Assembly: GCF_000719475.1 (NCBI RefSeq)
Contig: NZ_JOGO01000007.1
Span: 1-64,000, forward strand
DNA length: 64,000 nt
Source: Streptomyces sp. NRRL F-5630
GTDB lineage: Bacteria; Actinomycetota; Actinomycetes; Streptomycetales; Streptomycetaceae
Reading direction: 5' to 3'
Position numbers and translations under genes: made by a program. Below, in pieces: positions 41,654 to 49,941 of this stretch. Numbering within the stretch: position 1 is the first letter of the stretch; each line of letters opens with the position of its first letter. Under the pieces are notes generated by a model. That model was not told the origin of the DNA and did not search any database. It was given only the letters and a program-made list of their open reading frames with translations.

Positions 41654-43302
41654 CCACCTCGCCCTACGCGGCGAAGCCCTGGCTCGGCCTGCTCAGCGAG
41701 GCCCAGCGGCAGCCCGTCGCCCCGCCGCCCTCGACCGTCCACGCCTTCCTCGCCGTCGCCGCCGCCCACCCGGAGCGCACCGCCCTCGCCTACTTCGACG
41801 GCCGCCTCGGCTACGCCGAGACCGAGGCCCTGTCCGCCTCCGTCGCGGGGCACCTCGCCGCGCGCGGCATCCGCCCCGGCGACCGCGTCGCGCTCATGCT
41901 GCAGAACACCCCGCACTTCGTCCTCGCGCTCCTCGGCGCCTGGCGCGCGGGCGCCGTCGTCGTGCCCGTCAACCCGATGTACACGACCGGCGAGGTACGG
42001 CACGTCTTCGGCGACGCGGGCGTGAGCGCCCTCGTCTGCTCCGACCGCGCCTGGGAGGAGTACCTGCGCGAAGCCGTCGAGGGCAGCCCGGTGCGGTTCG
42101 CGCTCACCGCCGACGAGCACGGCTTCCAGACCCGTGAGGACCGCCGCGTCCTCACCTGGGAGGCGCTGCCGCGCCCCGAGGACACCGAGGACCTGGAGGC
42201 GGTCGCCCGCGCCGGGCACCCCGCCCCGGACCTCGTACTCCCCGGGGGCGCCGACACCGCGCTCATCAGCTACACCTCCGGTACGAGCGGCACGCCCAAG
42301 GGCGCCACCAACACGCACGCGAACATCGCCTACAACGCCGAGCGCCAGCGCACCGGGTCCGGCATACCCGAGGGCGCCGGCTACTTCGCGCTCGCGCCGC
42401 TCTTCCACATCACCGGCATGGTGTGCGAACTCGCCGCCTGCCTCTTCAACGCCGGCACGCTGATCCTCACCCACCGCTTCGAGCCCGGCACCGTGCTCGA
42501 CGCCTTCGCCGAGCACCGCCCCGCCTACACCGTCGGCCCGGCGACCGCCTTCATGGCCCTCGCGGCCCGCCCCGAGGCGACCCGGGACCACTTCGCCTCC
42601 TTCACCTACGTGGCTTCCGGCGGCGCCCCGCTCCCGCCCGCCCTCGTCGACGACTTCGCGGACCGCTTCGGCCCCTACCTCCACAATGGCTACGGCCTCA
42701 CCGAGTGCACCGCCCCCTGCGCCTCCGTGCCACCGGGCCGCCGCGCCCCCGTCCACGAGGAATCGGGCACCCTGGCGGTCGGCGTGCCGGGCCCCGAGAC
42801 CGTCGTGCGCATCCTCGACGACGAGGGCCACGAGGTCCCCCTCGGCCGCAGCGGCGAGATCGTCGTGAGCGGTCCGCAGGTCGTCCCCGGCTACTGGCAG
42901 CGCCCCGAGGCGACCACGGAGACCTTCCCGGGCGGCGAACTGCGCACCGGGGACATCGGCCTCATGGACACGGACGGCTGGCTCTACGTCGTCGACCGCA
43001 AGAAGGACATGATCAACGCCTCGGGCTTCAAGGTGTGGCCGCGCGAGGTCGAGGACGTCCTCTACACCCACCCGGGCGTGCGCGAGGCGGCCGTCGTCGG
43101 CGTCCCCGACTCCTACCGGGGCGAGTCCGTCAAGGCGTACGTGAGCCTGCGCCCCGGCAGCCCGGCGGACGCCGCCGCGCTCGTCGCGTACTGCCGCGAG
43201 CGCCTCGCCGCGTACAAGTACCCGCGCGAGGTCGAGATCCTGCCGGAGCTGCCGAAGACGACGAGTGGGAAGATTCTGCGGCGGGAACTGCGTTCCCGCT
43301 AG
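41650..43302 (+). CDS. AMP-forming acyl-CoA synthetase (ligase)
   Basis: The 550-residue enzyme has the AMP-binding P-loop YTSGTSGTPKG near residue 212, GYGLTE near 355, the adenosine-contacting GELRTGDIG with its Asp near 435, and the C-terminal catalytic Lys in TTSGKILRRELR. It activates a carboxylic acid to acyl-AMP and then acyl-CoA. Its neighbours (SDR, acyl-CoA dehydrogenase, APH-like kinase, TetR) point to catabolism of a fatty or hydroxy-fatty acid. The TAG stop lies inside the start of the hairpin element at 43301-43412. Confidence 0.93.
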   Translation: MTTSPYAAKPWLGLLSEAQRQPVAPPPSTVHAFLAVAAAHPERTALAYFDGRLGYAETEALSASVAGHLAARGIRPGDRVALMLQNTPHFVLALLGAWRAGAVVVPVNPMYTTGEVRHVFGDAGVSALVCSDRAWEEYLREAVEGSPVRFALTADEHGFQTREDRRVLTWEALPRPEDTEDLEAVARAGHPAPDLVLPGGADTALISYTSGTSGTPKGATNTHANIAYNAERQRTGSGIPEGAGYFALAPLFHITGMVCELAACLFNAGTLILTHRFEPGTVLDAFAEHRPAYTVGPATAFMALAARPEATRDHFASFTYVASGGAPLPPALVDDFADRFGPYLHNGYGLTECTAPCASVPPGRRAPVHEESGTLAVGVPGPETVVRILDDEGHEVPLGRSGEIVVSGPQVVPGYWQRPEATTETFPGGELRTGDIGLMDTDGWLYVVDRKKDMINASGFKVWPREVEDVLYTHPGVREAAVVGVPDSYRGESVKAYVSLRPGSPADAAALVAYCRERLAAYKYPREVEILPELPKTTSGKILRRELRSR

Positions 43303-43412
43303 GGCGTGTCTTCAATTTCGCCTCGTCGCCCGCAGGGGGCCGTGCGGCGTCCGGTGCGGCGAGAGTGCGTACCGGGCGTCGCACGGCAGAGGCGAGAGTG
43401 AAGACAGGCCCT
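43301..43412. repeat. 112-bp long-hairpin element, MITE-like
   Basis: The ends (43301-43324 and 43389-43412) are 24-base inverted repeats matching at 21 positions; a second inner pair (about 43340-43355 and 43371-43386) matches at 14 of 16. Folded, the whole element is one long interrupted hairpin with a 15-base loop. It starts at the ligase stop codon and ends 39 bases before tetR. Size, terminal repeats and AGGGC/GCCCT ends suggest a miniature transposable element; a structured intercistronic RNA is the alternative. Confidence 0.65.
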
Positions 43413-43451
43413 GGAACGAGCGGGAACGGAACGCGAAAGGCGGCGGCAGCG

Positions 43452-44045
43452 GTGGCCAGGACGACGGAGGGGGACGGCACCCCCGTGCCCCAGCGGCTGC
43501 TCGCCGCCGCGACGCGGCTCTTCGCCGAGCAGGGCTACGACCGCACCTCGGTGCAGGAGATCGTGGAGGCGGCGGGGGTCACCAAGGGGGCCCTCTACCA
43601 TTACTTCGGGTCGAAGGGGGACCTCCTCCAGGAGGTCTACGCCCGCGTCCTGCGCCTCCAGCAGCAGCGCCTCGACACGTACGTGAACGCGGACGGGCCG
43701 GTCGCCGACCGCCTGCGCGCAGCCGCCGCCGACGTCGTCGTCACCACGATCGACAACCTCGACGACGCCGCGATCTTCTTCCGCTCGATGCACCACCTGA
43801 GCCCCGCCAAGAACAAGGAAGTGCGCGCCGAGCGCCGCCGCTACCACGAGCGCTTCCGCGCCCTCGTCGAGCTGGGCCAGCGCGAGGGCGTCTTCTCCAC
43901 GGCGACCCCCGCCGACCTCGTCGTGGACTACCACTTCGGCTCGGTCCACCACCTCGCCACCTGGTACCGGCCGGGCGGCCCGATGGGCCCCCAGGAGGTG
44001 GCGGACCACTTGGCGGACCTGCTGCTGAGGGCGCTGCGGCCGTAG
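43452..44045 (+). CDS. TetR-family regulator of the acyl-CoA locus
   Basis: The 197-residue protein has the helix-turn-helix TSVQEIVEAAGVTKGALYHYFGSKGDLL (about 32-60) and a C-terminal TetR_C domain rich in aromatic/His residues (FFRSMHHLSPAKNKEV, DYHFGSVHHLATWY). GTG 43452 (MARTTEGDG) fits the family start. It is third in the plus-strand operon. Sites resembling each other at 40828 and 46504 lie before the two outer operons, so it probably represses both and is released by an acyl-CoA or fatty acid. Confidence 0.9.
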   Translation: MARTTEGDGTPVPQRLLAAATRLFAEQGYDRTSVQEIVEAAGVTKGALYHYFGSKGDLLQEVYARVLRLQQQRLDTYVNADGPVADRLRAAAADVVVTTIDNLDDAAIFFRSMHHLSPAKNKEVRAERRRYHERFRALVELGQREGVFSTATPADLVVDYHFGSVHHLATWYRPGGPMGPQEVADHLADLLLRALRP

Positions 44046-44103
44046 CAAGCCCGCGCCCGTTTCGAGCCTGTCCGGCCCTTGAGGACACCGCGCGCAGCGC
44101 GAG

Positions 44104-44132
44104 AGGGGCCCGCCCCGCAGGGGCGGACCCTT
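44104..44132. terminator. Terminator hairpin between tetR and acyl-CoA dehydrogenase
   Basis: Arms GGGCCCGCCCC and GGGGCGGACCC (one wobble pair, 11 bp) with a 3-base loop lie between convergent stops at 44045 and 44144; GA/TC-rich flanks extend the pairing. Confidence 0.75.
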
Positions 44133-44143
44133 CTCCGTACGGC

Positions 44144-45358
44144 TCACGCGAACCGTTTCAGCTCCCGCCGCGCGAGCGACCGCTGATGCACCTCGTCCGG
44201 CCCGTCCGCGAGCCGCAAGGTCCGGGCGGCGGCCCACAGTTCGGCGAGCGGGTAGTCCTGGCTCACCCCGCCCGCCCCGTGCAACTGCACCGCCCGGTCG
44301 AGGATCTCGACCACCGCGCGCGGCGTCGCGATCTTGATCGCCTGGATCTCGGTGTGCGCCCCCCGGTTCCCCACCGTGTCCATGAGCCACGCCGTCTTCA
44401 GCACGAGCAGCCGCAACTGTTCGACGGTCACGCGCGCGTCCGCGATCCACTCGCCCACGACGCCCTGCGCGGCGAGCGGCTTCCCGAAGGCCGTACGGGA
44501 CAGCGCGCGCTCGCACATGAGGTCGATCGCCCGCTCGGCCATCCCGATGAGCCGCATGCAGTGGTGGATGCGCCCGGGGCCGAGCCGCGCCTGCGCGATC
44601 GCGAAGCCGCCGCCCTCCTCGCCGACCAGGTTCCCGGCCGGGACCCGCGCGCGGTCGAAGACGACCTCCGCGTGCCCGCCGTGCGCGTGGTCCCCGAAGC
44701 CGTACACCGACATCGCGCGCCGCACCTCGACGCCCGGCGTGTCGCGCGGCACGAGGATCATCGACTGCTGGCGGCGGATGTCGGGCCCGTCGGGGTCCGT
44801 CTTTCCCATCACGATGAAGACGGCGCAGTCCGGGTTCATCGCCCCGGAGATGTACCACTTGCGGCCCGTCACGACGTAGGCGTCGCCGTCCCGCTCGACG
44901 CGCGTCTCGATGTTCGTCGCGTCCGAGGAGGCCACGTCCGGCTCGGTCATCGCGAACGCCGAGCGGATCTCGCCCGCCAGCAACGGCTCCAGCCACCGCT
45001 TCTTCTGCTCCTCGGTGCCGAACTGGTGCAGCACCTCCATGTTCCCCGTGTCGGGCGCGGCGCAGTTCGTCGCGAGCGGCGCGAGGTGCGGGCTGCGCCC
45101 GGTGATCTCGGCGAGCGGCGCGTACTGGAGGTTCGTCAGCCCGGCCCCGTACGCGCTGTCGGGCAGGAACAGGTTCCACAGTCCCTGGCCTCGCGCCTCG
45201 GCCTTCAGTTCCTCGATGACGGCCGTCGTGCGCCACGGCGAGTCGAGCGCGGCGCGCTGCGCGGCGTCCGTCGCCTCGGCCGGGTAGACGTGCGCGTCCA
45301 TGAAGGCGAGCAGTCGCGCCCGCAGTTCCTCGGTACGGGCGTCGAAGCCGAAGTCCAT
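44144..45358 (-). CDS. Acyl-CoA dehydrogenase, ACAD10/11-like
   Basis: The 404-residue flavoprotein has FAMTEPDVASSDATNI near residue 135, RKWYISGA near 165, AFGKPLAAQGVVGEWIADARV near 295, and LHGAGGVSQDYPLAELWAAARTLRLADGPDEVH near 365. The last block reads DGPDEVH rather than EGT, as in animal ACAD10/ACAD11 and their bacterial relatives. It should oxidise a modified acyl-CoA. The APH-like kinase gene ends 3 bases upstream, so the two form an operon equivalent to the fused animal enzymes. Confidence 0.92.
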   Translation of the reverse strand: MDFGFDARTEELRARLLAFMDAHVYPAEATDAAQRAALDSPWRTTAVIEELKAEARGQGLWNLFLPDSAYGAGLTNLQYAPLAEITGRSPHLAPLATNCAAPDTGNMEVLHQFGTEEQKKRWLEPLLAGEIRSAFAMTEPDVASSDATNIETRVERDGDAYVVTGRKWYISGAMNPDCAVFIVMGKTDPDGPDIRRQQSMILVPRDTPGVEVRRAMSVYGFGDHAHGGHAEVVFDRARVPAGNLVGEEGGGFAIAQARLGPGRIHHCMRLIGMAERAIDLMCERALSRTAFGKPLAAQGVVGEWIADARVTVEQLRLLVLKTAWLMDTVGNRGAHTEIQAIKIATPRAVVEILDRAVQLHGAGGVSQDYPLAELWAAARTLRLADGPDEVHQRSLARRELKRFA

Positions 45359-45361
45359 GGT

Positions 45362-46393
45362 TCAGCCCTCCTTGAGGGTGGTGAGGCCGTGGTGCAGGAA
45401 GACGGGGACGAGTTCGCCGATGCGGTCGAAGCCCGCGCCGACGGTCTGCCCGCGCGTGTAGCGGTAGTGGATGCCCTCCAGGATCACGGCGAGCTTGAAC
45501 CAGGCGAAGGCCGTGTACCAGGGCAGTGCCGAGACGTCCCGGCCCGAGCGGGCCGCGTACCGCTCGATCAGCTCGCCGGCCGACGGGTGCCCGGGCGCGG
45601 ACGCGCTCGTCGAGATGGGCGAGCCCGGCAGCGCGAGCGGTGTGCTGTACATCGCGAGGAGGCCGAGGTCGGTGAGCGGGTCGCCGAGCGTGGACATCTC
45701 CCAGTCGAGCACGGCCGTGATGCGGTCGTCGGCGGCGACGAGGACGTTGTCGAGCCGGTAGTCGCCGTGCACGACCGTGGGCGCGGGGGAGCGGGGCAGC
45801 CGGGCCGCCAGCGCCTCCTGGAGCTGGTCGGTCCCCGGCAGCTCGCGGCTGCGCGAGGCGTCGAGCTGCTTGGCCCAGCGGCGAAGCTGCCGCTCCAGGA
45901 AGCCGTCCGGGTGCCCGAAGTCGCCGAGCCCCACCGACGCGGGGTCCACCGCGTGCAGGTCCACGAGCGTGTCCACGAGCGAGAGCACGGTGGCGCGCGT
46001 GCGCCCGGGGCCGAGCCCGGCCAGCTCGTCGGCGGTGCGGTACGGGGTGCCCTCGACGAAGTCCATGACGTAGAAGGGCGCCCCGAGCACCGCTTCGGCG
46101 CTCTCGCCCTCGCACAGCAGCACCGTCGGCGGCACCGGCACGGGCGTCCCCGCGAGCGCCGTCATCACGCGGTACTCGCGGCGCATGTCGTGCGCCGTCG
46201 CGAGCACGTGGCCGAGCGGCGGGCGGCGCACGACCCAGCGGCGCGTCCCGTCCGTCACCGCGTACGTCAGATTGGACCGGCCGCCCTCGATGAGCCGCGC
46301 CCGCAGCGGCCCCGCCACGAGACCGGGCCGCTCCCGGTCCAGGTACGCGCGCAGCCGCCCGGGGTCCAGGCCCGGCGGGGGGTCCTCACTCAT
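45362..46393 (-). CDS. APH-like kinase paired with ACAD (split ACAD10/11 kinase half)
   Basis: The 343-residue protein has the aminoglycoside-phosphotransferase fold: GGRSNLTYAVTDG near residue 37, VVRRPP with the ATP-site region, the Brenner motif VVHGDYRLDNVLV near 205, and VLDWEMSTLGDPLTDL. ATG 46393 follows AAGGAG. Close relatives are annotated only as phosphotransferase family proteins. In animals the same domain is fused to an acyl-CoA dehydrogenase and is implicated in breaking down 4-hydroxyacyl-CoAs through a phosphorylated intermediate, so resistance to aminoglycosides is unlikely to be its job. Confidence 0.9.
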   Translation of the reverse strand: MSEDPPPGLDPGRLRAYLDRERPGLVAGPLRARLIEGGRSNLTYAVTDGTRRWVVRRPPLGHVLATAHDMRREYRVMTALAGTPVPVPPTVLLCEGESAEAVLGAPFYVMDFVEGTPYRTADELAGLGPGRTRATVLSLVDTLVDLHAVDPASVGLGDFGHPDGFLERQLRRWAKQLDASRSRELPGTDQLQEALAARLPRSPAPTVVHGDYRLDNVLVAADDRITAVLDWEMSTLGDPLTDLGLLAMYSTPLALPGSPISTSASAPGHPSAGELIERYAARSGRDVSALPWYTAFAWFKLAVILEGIHYRYTRGQTVGAGFDRIGELVPVFLHHGLTTLKEG

Positions 46394-46503
46394 GCTCGAC
46401 TCCTTCACTCGCTTCGAGACCGGGGCCTCGGGGTCCGGGAACATCAGACGCGGGTCAGCGGGCCCGGGTCCTCGGGTCCGGGTCATCAGGCTCCGGGGTC
46501 ATC

Positions 46504-46521
46504 ATGCCGACTAGTCGGTAT
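46504..46521. promoter_or_regulatory. Putative TetR operator upstream of kinase-ACAD operon
   Basis: ATGCCGACTAGTCGGTAT is a nearly perfect palindrome (one mismatched pair). It lies 111 bases before the kinase start on the minus strand and 64 bases beyond the neighbouring phosphotransferase stop. Core resembles the site at 40828-40845. Confidence 0.75.
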
Positions 46522-46584
46522 GTCGTCCAGGGGTGGGGGATGAGCGACCGCCTGATCCGCCCCACGAGCCCGTACGGGCGGGCG

Positions 46585-47436
46585 TCAGCGCTCCTGCCCG
46601 AGCAGCGCGTCGAGCCGCGCCGCCTGCGCCCGCACCGTGCCGCGCGGGTTGCGCGGGCGCGCCGGGTCGTCGCGCGTCAGCATGAGCAGCCAGACCAGGG
46701 CGATCAGCCGCCGGCACTCCAGGAGCCTGACCCGCTCGCCCGCGTCCAGCGGCACGAGACCGAGGAACTCCTCCGCGTCGAAGACCGTGCCGGGATCGAC
46801 CCACGAGCCGACGTGCTCGGTGATCTCGGCGAGTTCGAAGGCCCGGTCGCTGCGCCCCGACTCCTCGAAGTCGACGACGCGCACCCGCTCCCCGTCCCAC
46901 AGGAAGTTGGCGAGGTTCCCGTCGCCCTGCCCGAGCACGGGTTCGAGCCCCGCCTCCTCGGCGACCGCGGGCCAGGGCCGCTCCAGCCACCGCATCCCCT
47001 CGGCGAGCACGGCCGCCACGGCGGGCTCGCGCGCCGCGGGGGTGCGGCGCGCGTACCACTGCCGGACGCGCGCGGTCGCCTCGGCCCGTCCCGCGCGCCG
47101 CTCGGGCAGCGCGGCGGCGGCAGCGGGGGGCACGGCGTCGAGCAGCCGGGCCACGGAGTCCGCGAGCGCCACGAGCGGGGCGCCCACCACGGCGGTGCCC
47201 CGCAGGGGCTCGCCGGGCAGCCGGGTCATGACGAGGTCCGGATGCCTGCCCGGGGTCCGGCGCAGCGGGCGCGGGGCGAGGCCGGGCGCGTGCCGCTGGA
47301 GCAGGGCGAGGGCCCGCCACTCGCGCTCGGCGGGTTCCGCCTGCGTGTCGTGGTACCGCTTGGTCACCTCGTCGGTGCCGAGCCGAAGTTCATGGGTGTG
47401 CCACCGGGGCGTCGTGCGCCGTACCCGTACCGTCAC
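46585..47436 (-). CDS. APH-like phosphotransferase
   Basis: The 283-residue protein has the small-molecule kinase pattern: KRYHDTQAEPAEREWRALALL near residue 26 (Lys and Glu of the ATP site), GQGDGNLANFLW near 170 in place of HGD, and RVVDFEESGRSDRAFELAEI. The Brenner Asp and Asn are kept. Substrate is unknown. It ends a minus-strand operon with two DUF202 membrane proteins and a NUDIX hydrolase; the gap to the preceding gene is 4 bases. Confidence 0.85.
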   Translation of the reverse strand: MTVRVRRTTPRWHTHELRLGTDEVTKRYHDTQAEPAEREWRALALLQRHAPGLAPRPLRRTPGRHPDLVMTRLPGEPLRGTAVVGAPLVALADSVARLLDAVPPAAAAALPERRAGRAEATARVRQWYARRTPAAREPAVAAVLAEGMRWLERPWPAVAEEAGLEPVLGQGDGNLANFLWDGERVRVVDFEESGRSDRAFELAEITEHVGSWVDPGTVFDAEEFLGLVPLDAGERVRLLECRRLIALVWLLMLTRDDPARPRNPRGTVRAQAARLDALLGQER

Positions 47437-47440
47437 ACTG

Positions 47441-47773
47441 TCAGAGGATCACAGGAACCGCCGCGAGCGCCAGGGTTCCGGCGCAGCAGGCGGCGAGAAG
47501 GGCCGAGCGGGGCGAGAGGGCGGCCGGACGCGGTGCCGCGAGGGCCCGCGCGCGCCGCGTCGCGAGGGCGAGGAACACCAGCACGGGCACGACGCAGGCC
47601 ACCCACGCGAGGGGCACCCCGTGCGCGAGCGCCGCCTTGAGCGCGAGGACCCCGGCGACGGTCGCGGAGAGCACGGTACGCCGCCAGGCGAGGCGGGTCC
47701 GCTCGGGCTGGAGCCCGGGATCGCGCGCGAAGCCCGCGTCGCCGCCCGCGCCCCTCCCGTTCAGCCCGCTCAC
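47441..47773 (-). CDS. DUF202-family membrane protein
   Basis: The 110-residue protein has the DUF202 signature PERTRLAWRRTVLS near residue 22 and three membrane helices (TVAGVLALKAALAHG, WVACVVPVLVFLALA, LLAACCAGTLALAAVPVIL). The GTG start overlaps the stop of the upstream DUF202 gene by 4 bases. Family function is not known. The pairing of a YidG-like with a YidH-like gene is common. Confidence 0.85.
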   Translation of the reverse strand: MSGLNGRGAGGDAGFARDPGLQPERTRLAWRRTVLSATVAGVLALKAALAHGVPLAWVACVVPVLVFLALATRRARALAAPRPAALSPRSALLAACCAGTLALAAVPVIL

Positions 47774-48168
47774 CCCGCGAGGCCGAAGACCACGACGACG
47801 ACCATCACGACGGCGACCGCCGCGATGACGAGGCCGAGCAGCACGGGGAAGCGCGTCACCGGCAGGTCCTCGCCGTGCCGCATCGCGCGCTCGCAGCGCA
47901 GCCAGTGCACGACCGCGCGCAGCGCGCACAGCACCCCGCAGCCGAGCAGCGCGAGCGCGAGCCCGACGCGCCACCCCCAGCGCAGGTCGGGGAGGAACTG
48001 GTCGACGGCGAAACCGCCGCCGACGAGGGCGAGCGAGGTGCGCAGCCAGGCGAGGAACGTGCGCTCGTTGGCGAGCGAGAACCGGTAGTCGGGCGTGGTG
48101 CCCTCGCGGGTCACACCGGCCGGGGAGAGGAGGCGCCGCAGCAGTCCCTCCCGCTGCTCAGCGGCCAT
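47770..48168 (-). CDS. DUF202-family (YidH-like) membrane protein
   Basis: The 132-residue protein has the YidH core DYRFSLANERTFLAWLRTSLALVGGGFAVDQFLP near residue 27 and three membrane helices, the last ending VVMVVVVVFGLAG. Function unknown. It overlaps the NUDIX gene upstream (11 bases) and the second DUF202 gene downstream (4 bases). Confidence 0.9.
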   Translation of the reverse strand: MAAEQREGLLRRLLSPAGVTREGTTPDYRFSLANERTFLAWLRTSLALVGGGFAVDQFLPDLRWGWRVGLALALLGCGVLCALRAVVHWLRCERAMRHGEDLPVTRFPVLLGLVIAAVAVVMVVVVVFGLAG

Positions 48169-48694
48169 CGTGCGCCCGCAGCCGGTGGTACGCGGCGAGA
48201 CCGTCGGGCACCCAGGGCCATTCCCCGAGCCTGGCCTCCAGTTCCTCGTCCGTCAGGAAGTCGTGCCAGGCGACCTCCTCGGCCTGCGGTGCGACCGGCA
48301 GCGCGCAGCGGACGTCGTAGACGGCCGACCACCAGGAACCGGTCGAGGCGTCCTCGTACAGGAAGCGGAAGAGCGGTTCGGGCCGGTCGAGCCCGCTCAC
48401 CCCCAGTTCCTCCTCCGCCTCGCGCAGCGCGGCCTCGTCGTAGGACTCGCCGGCCCCCACGACACCGCCGACGAACATGTCGTAGTACGAGGGGAAGACG
48501 AGCTTGCCGGGCGTCCTGCGGTGCACGAAGATCCGCCCGCGCTCGTCCCTGACCCGGATGAACACGCAGCGGTGCCGCAGGCCCCGCGCGTAGACGTCCC
48601 CGCGCCGGGCCTGCCCGGTCACGCGGTCGTCCGGGTCCACGACGTCGAGGATCTCGTCGGCGGGGTCGGCGGGTGTCTGATGCACGGAAGCCAT
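48158..48694 (-). CDS. NUDIX hydrolase, isopentenyl-diphosphate-isomerase-like subgroup
   Basis: The 178-residue protein has a complete NUDIX box (GVVGAGES then AALREAEEELG) near residue 75 and an N-terminal DEILDVVDPDDRVTGQARRGDVYARGLRHRCVFIRV block, as in YfcD/Idi-like NUDIX proteins. Those hydrolyse small diphosphates; no isomerase cysteine site is evident. ATG 48694 (MASVHQ) is taken; another ATG is four codons upstream. First gene of the four-gene coupled operon down to 46585. Confidence 0.87.
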   Translation of the reverse strand: MASVHQTPADPADEILDVVDPDDRVTGQARRGDVYARGLRHRCVFIRVRDERGRIFVHRRTPGKLVFPSYYDMFVGGVVGAGESYDEAALREAEEELGVSGLDRPEPLFRFLYEDASTGSWWSAVYDVRCALPVAPQAEEVAWHDFLTDEELEARLGEWPWVPDGLAAYHRLRAHDGR

Positions 48695-48892
48695 GGAGCC
48701 ATCCAACCACCGCGTCCGGGGGCGCGTGGGGAGAGGGAGGCCCGCGCGGGCGAGTCCCGTGCGGGGCCCCGCACGGGCGTGGTCTCGTCGGGCTCGTCAA
48801 GGGGCTCCCTCGGAATGGCCGGGCAGTCGCCTCCGGCCTCCCGTGGCGGCTCCGGCCTCCCCGAAGCACTCCGGCGCCCGAGGGGTTCCGGT

Positions 48893-49789
48893 TCAGCCCG
48901 GTTGCAGGTCCCTCTCCGGTTGCGGCGGTTCCGCGTTCCCGGAGGGCATCGCGGGGTGCCGGCCGAGGAGCACGATGCCCACCACGATCGCCGCGAGTCC
49001 CGCCGCCTCGCCCGCGAGCGCTCCCGCGTCCATGCGGAGCTGGTCGCCCAGGAAGCCGACCCCGCAGACGATCCCGGCGAGCGGCTGCGTCGCCGAGAGC
49101 GCGGGCAGCGAGGTGCGCAGCGGGCCCGCCTCGAAAGCGCTCTGCACGAGGACGAGCCCGCTCACGCCGAGCGCCACGACGACGTACGGCTCCCACGTCA
49201 GGACGAGCGCCCCGAAGCCCCCCGTGCCGAAGACCTCGCCGCTCACCCGGGTGAGCGCGTCCTGCACCCCGTACAGCAGGCCCGCGCCCGTGGCGAGGAG
49301 CGCGGGCGCGGCGGTGAGGCGGGAGCGGCGCGCGTACGCGGCGAGGAGCAGCGCGATCCCGAGCATGAGCCCGATGATGAGCCAGCGCCGCAGCGGGTCG
49401 GTGATCGCGTCGCCGCCGCGCGGGCGTCCCGAGAGGATGAACGCGGCGACCCCGCCGGTGAGCAGGACGAGCCCGCCCCAGCCCTGCCGGCCGAGCGGCT
49501 GCCCCGTCTGCCAGCGCGAAAGGGCCATCGCGAAGAGGAGGTTGGTGGCGAGGAAGGGTTCGACGAGGGAGATCTCGCCGTCGCCGAGCGCGAGCGCGCT
49601 GAGGACCATGCCCGTCACCATGAGCCCGATGCCCGCGAGCCAGCGCGGCTTGCGGACCAGGACGAGGAGGATGCGCGGCGAGAGGAAGGCCCCGGGCGGG
49701 GCGTGCTGCGCGGCGTTCTGCTGGAAGACGAAGCCCGTGCCCAGGCAGAACGCGGCGGCCACCGCCAGGACCAGGACCAGTACGGACAC
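48893..49789 (-). CDS. DMT-superfamily (NIPA/EamA-like) membrane protein
   Basis: The 298-residue protein has about nine hydrophobic segments, starting VSVLVLVLAVAAAFCLGTGFVFQQNAAQ and including LVEPFLATNLLFAMALS and SLPALSATQPLAGIVCGVGFLGD. This is the drug/metabolite transporter fold, near the magnesium-transporter NIPA branch. GTG 49789 is taken for GAGG 8 bases upstream. A relative of the same type is at 56817. Substrate unknown. Confidence 0.83.
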   Translation of the reverse strand: MSVLVLVLAVAAAFCLGTGFVFQQNAAQHAPPGAFLSPRILLVLVRKPRWLAGIGLMVTGMVLSALALGDGEISLVEPFLATNLLFAMALSRWQTGQPLGRQGWGGLVLLTGGVAAFILSGRPRGGDAITDPLRRWLIIGLMLGIALLLAAYARRSRLTAAPALLATGAGLLYGVQDALTRVSGEVFGTGGFGALVLTWEPYVVVALGVSGLVLVQSAFEAGPLRTSLPALSATQPLAGIVCGVGFLGDQLRMDAGALAGEAAGLAAIVVGIVLLGRHPAMPSGNAEPPQPERDLQPG

Positions 49790-49869
49790 GTCGCGCACCT
49801 CAACACCGGGTGGGGGGTGGCTGCCGAGGCGACGATATCGCCCCGTCGCCCCTTTCGCCCGACGGGTAC

Positions 49870-49941
49870 CCGCTTCCGGAGGGTTGACGCGAACGCTTCC
49901 GGACGCTTGAGGCGGGGCCCTCCGGACGGTTGACGCGACCG
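49870..49941. repeat. Degenerate tandem repeat in a divergent intergenic region
   Basis: Three related units of about 23-26 bases, each with TTCCGGA or CTCCGGA followed by SGNTTGASGCG, lie between the divergent DMT and FAD-dehydrogenase genes. They include two exact GGTTGACGCGA copies. The repeats may carry regulatory sites. Confidence 0.55.

Noticed and set aside
45362..46393. Aminoglycoside resistance gene
   Set aside because: APH fold is present but pairing with an ACAD gene 3 bases away points to acyl-CoA metabolism, as in ACAD10/11.
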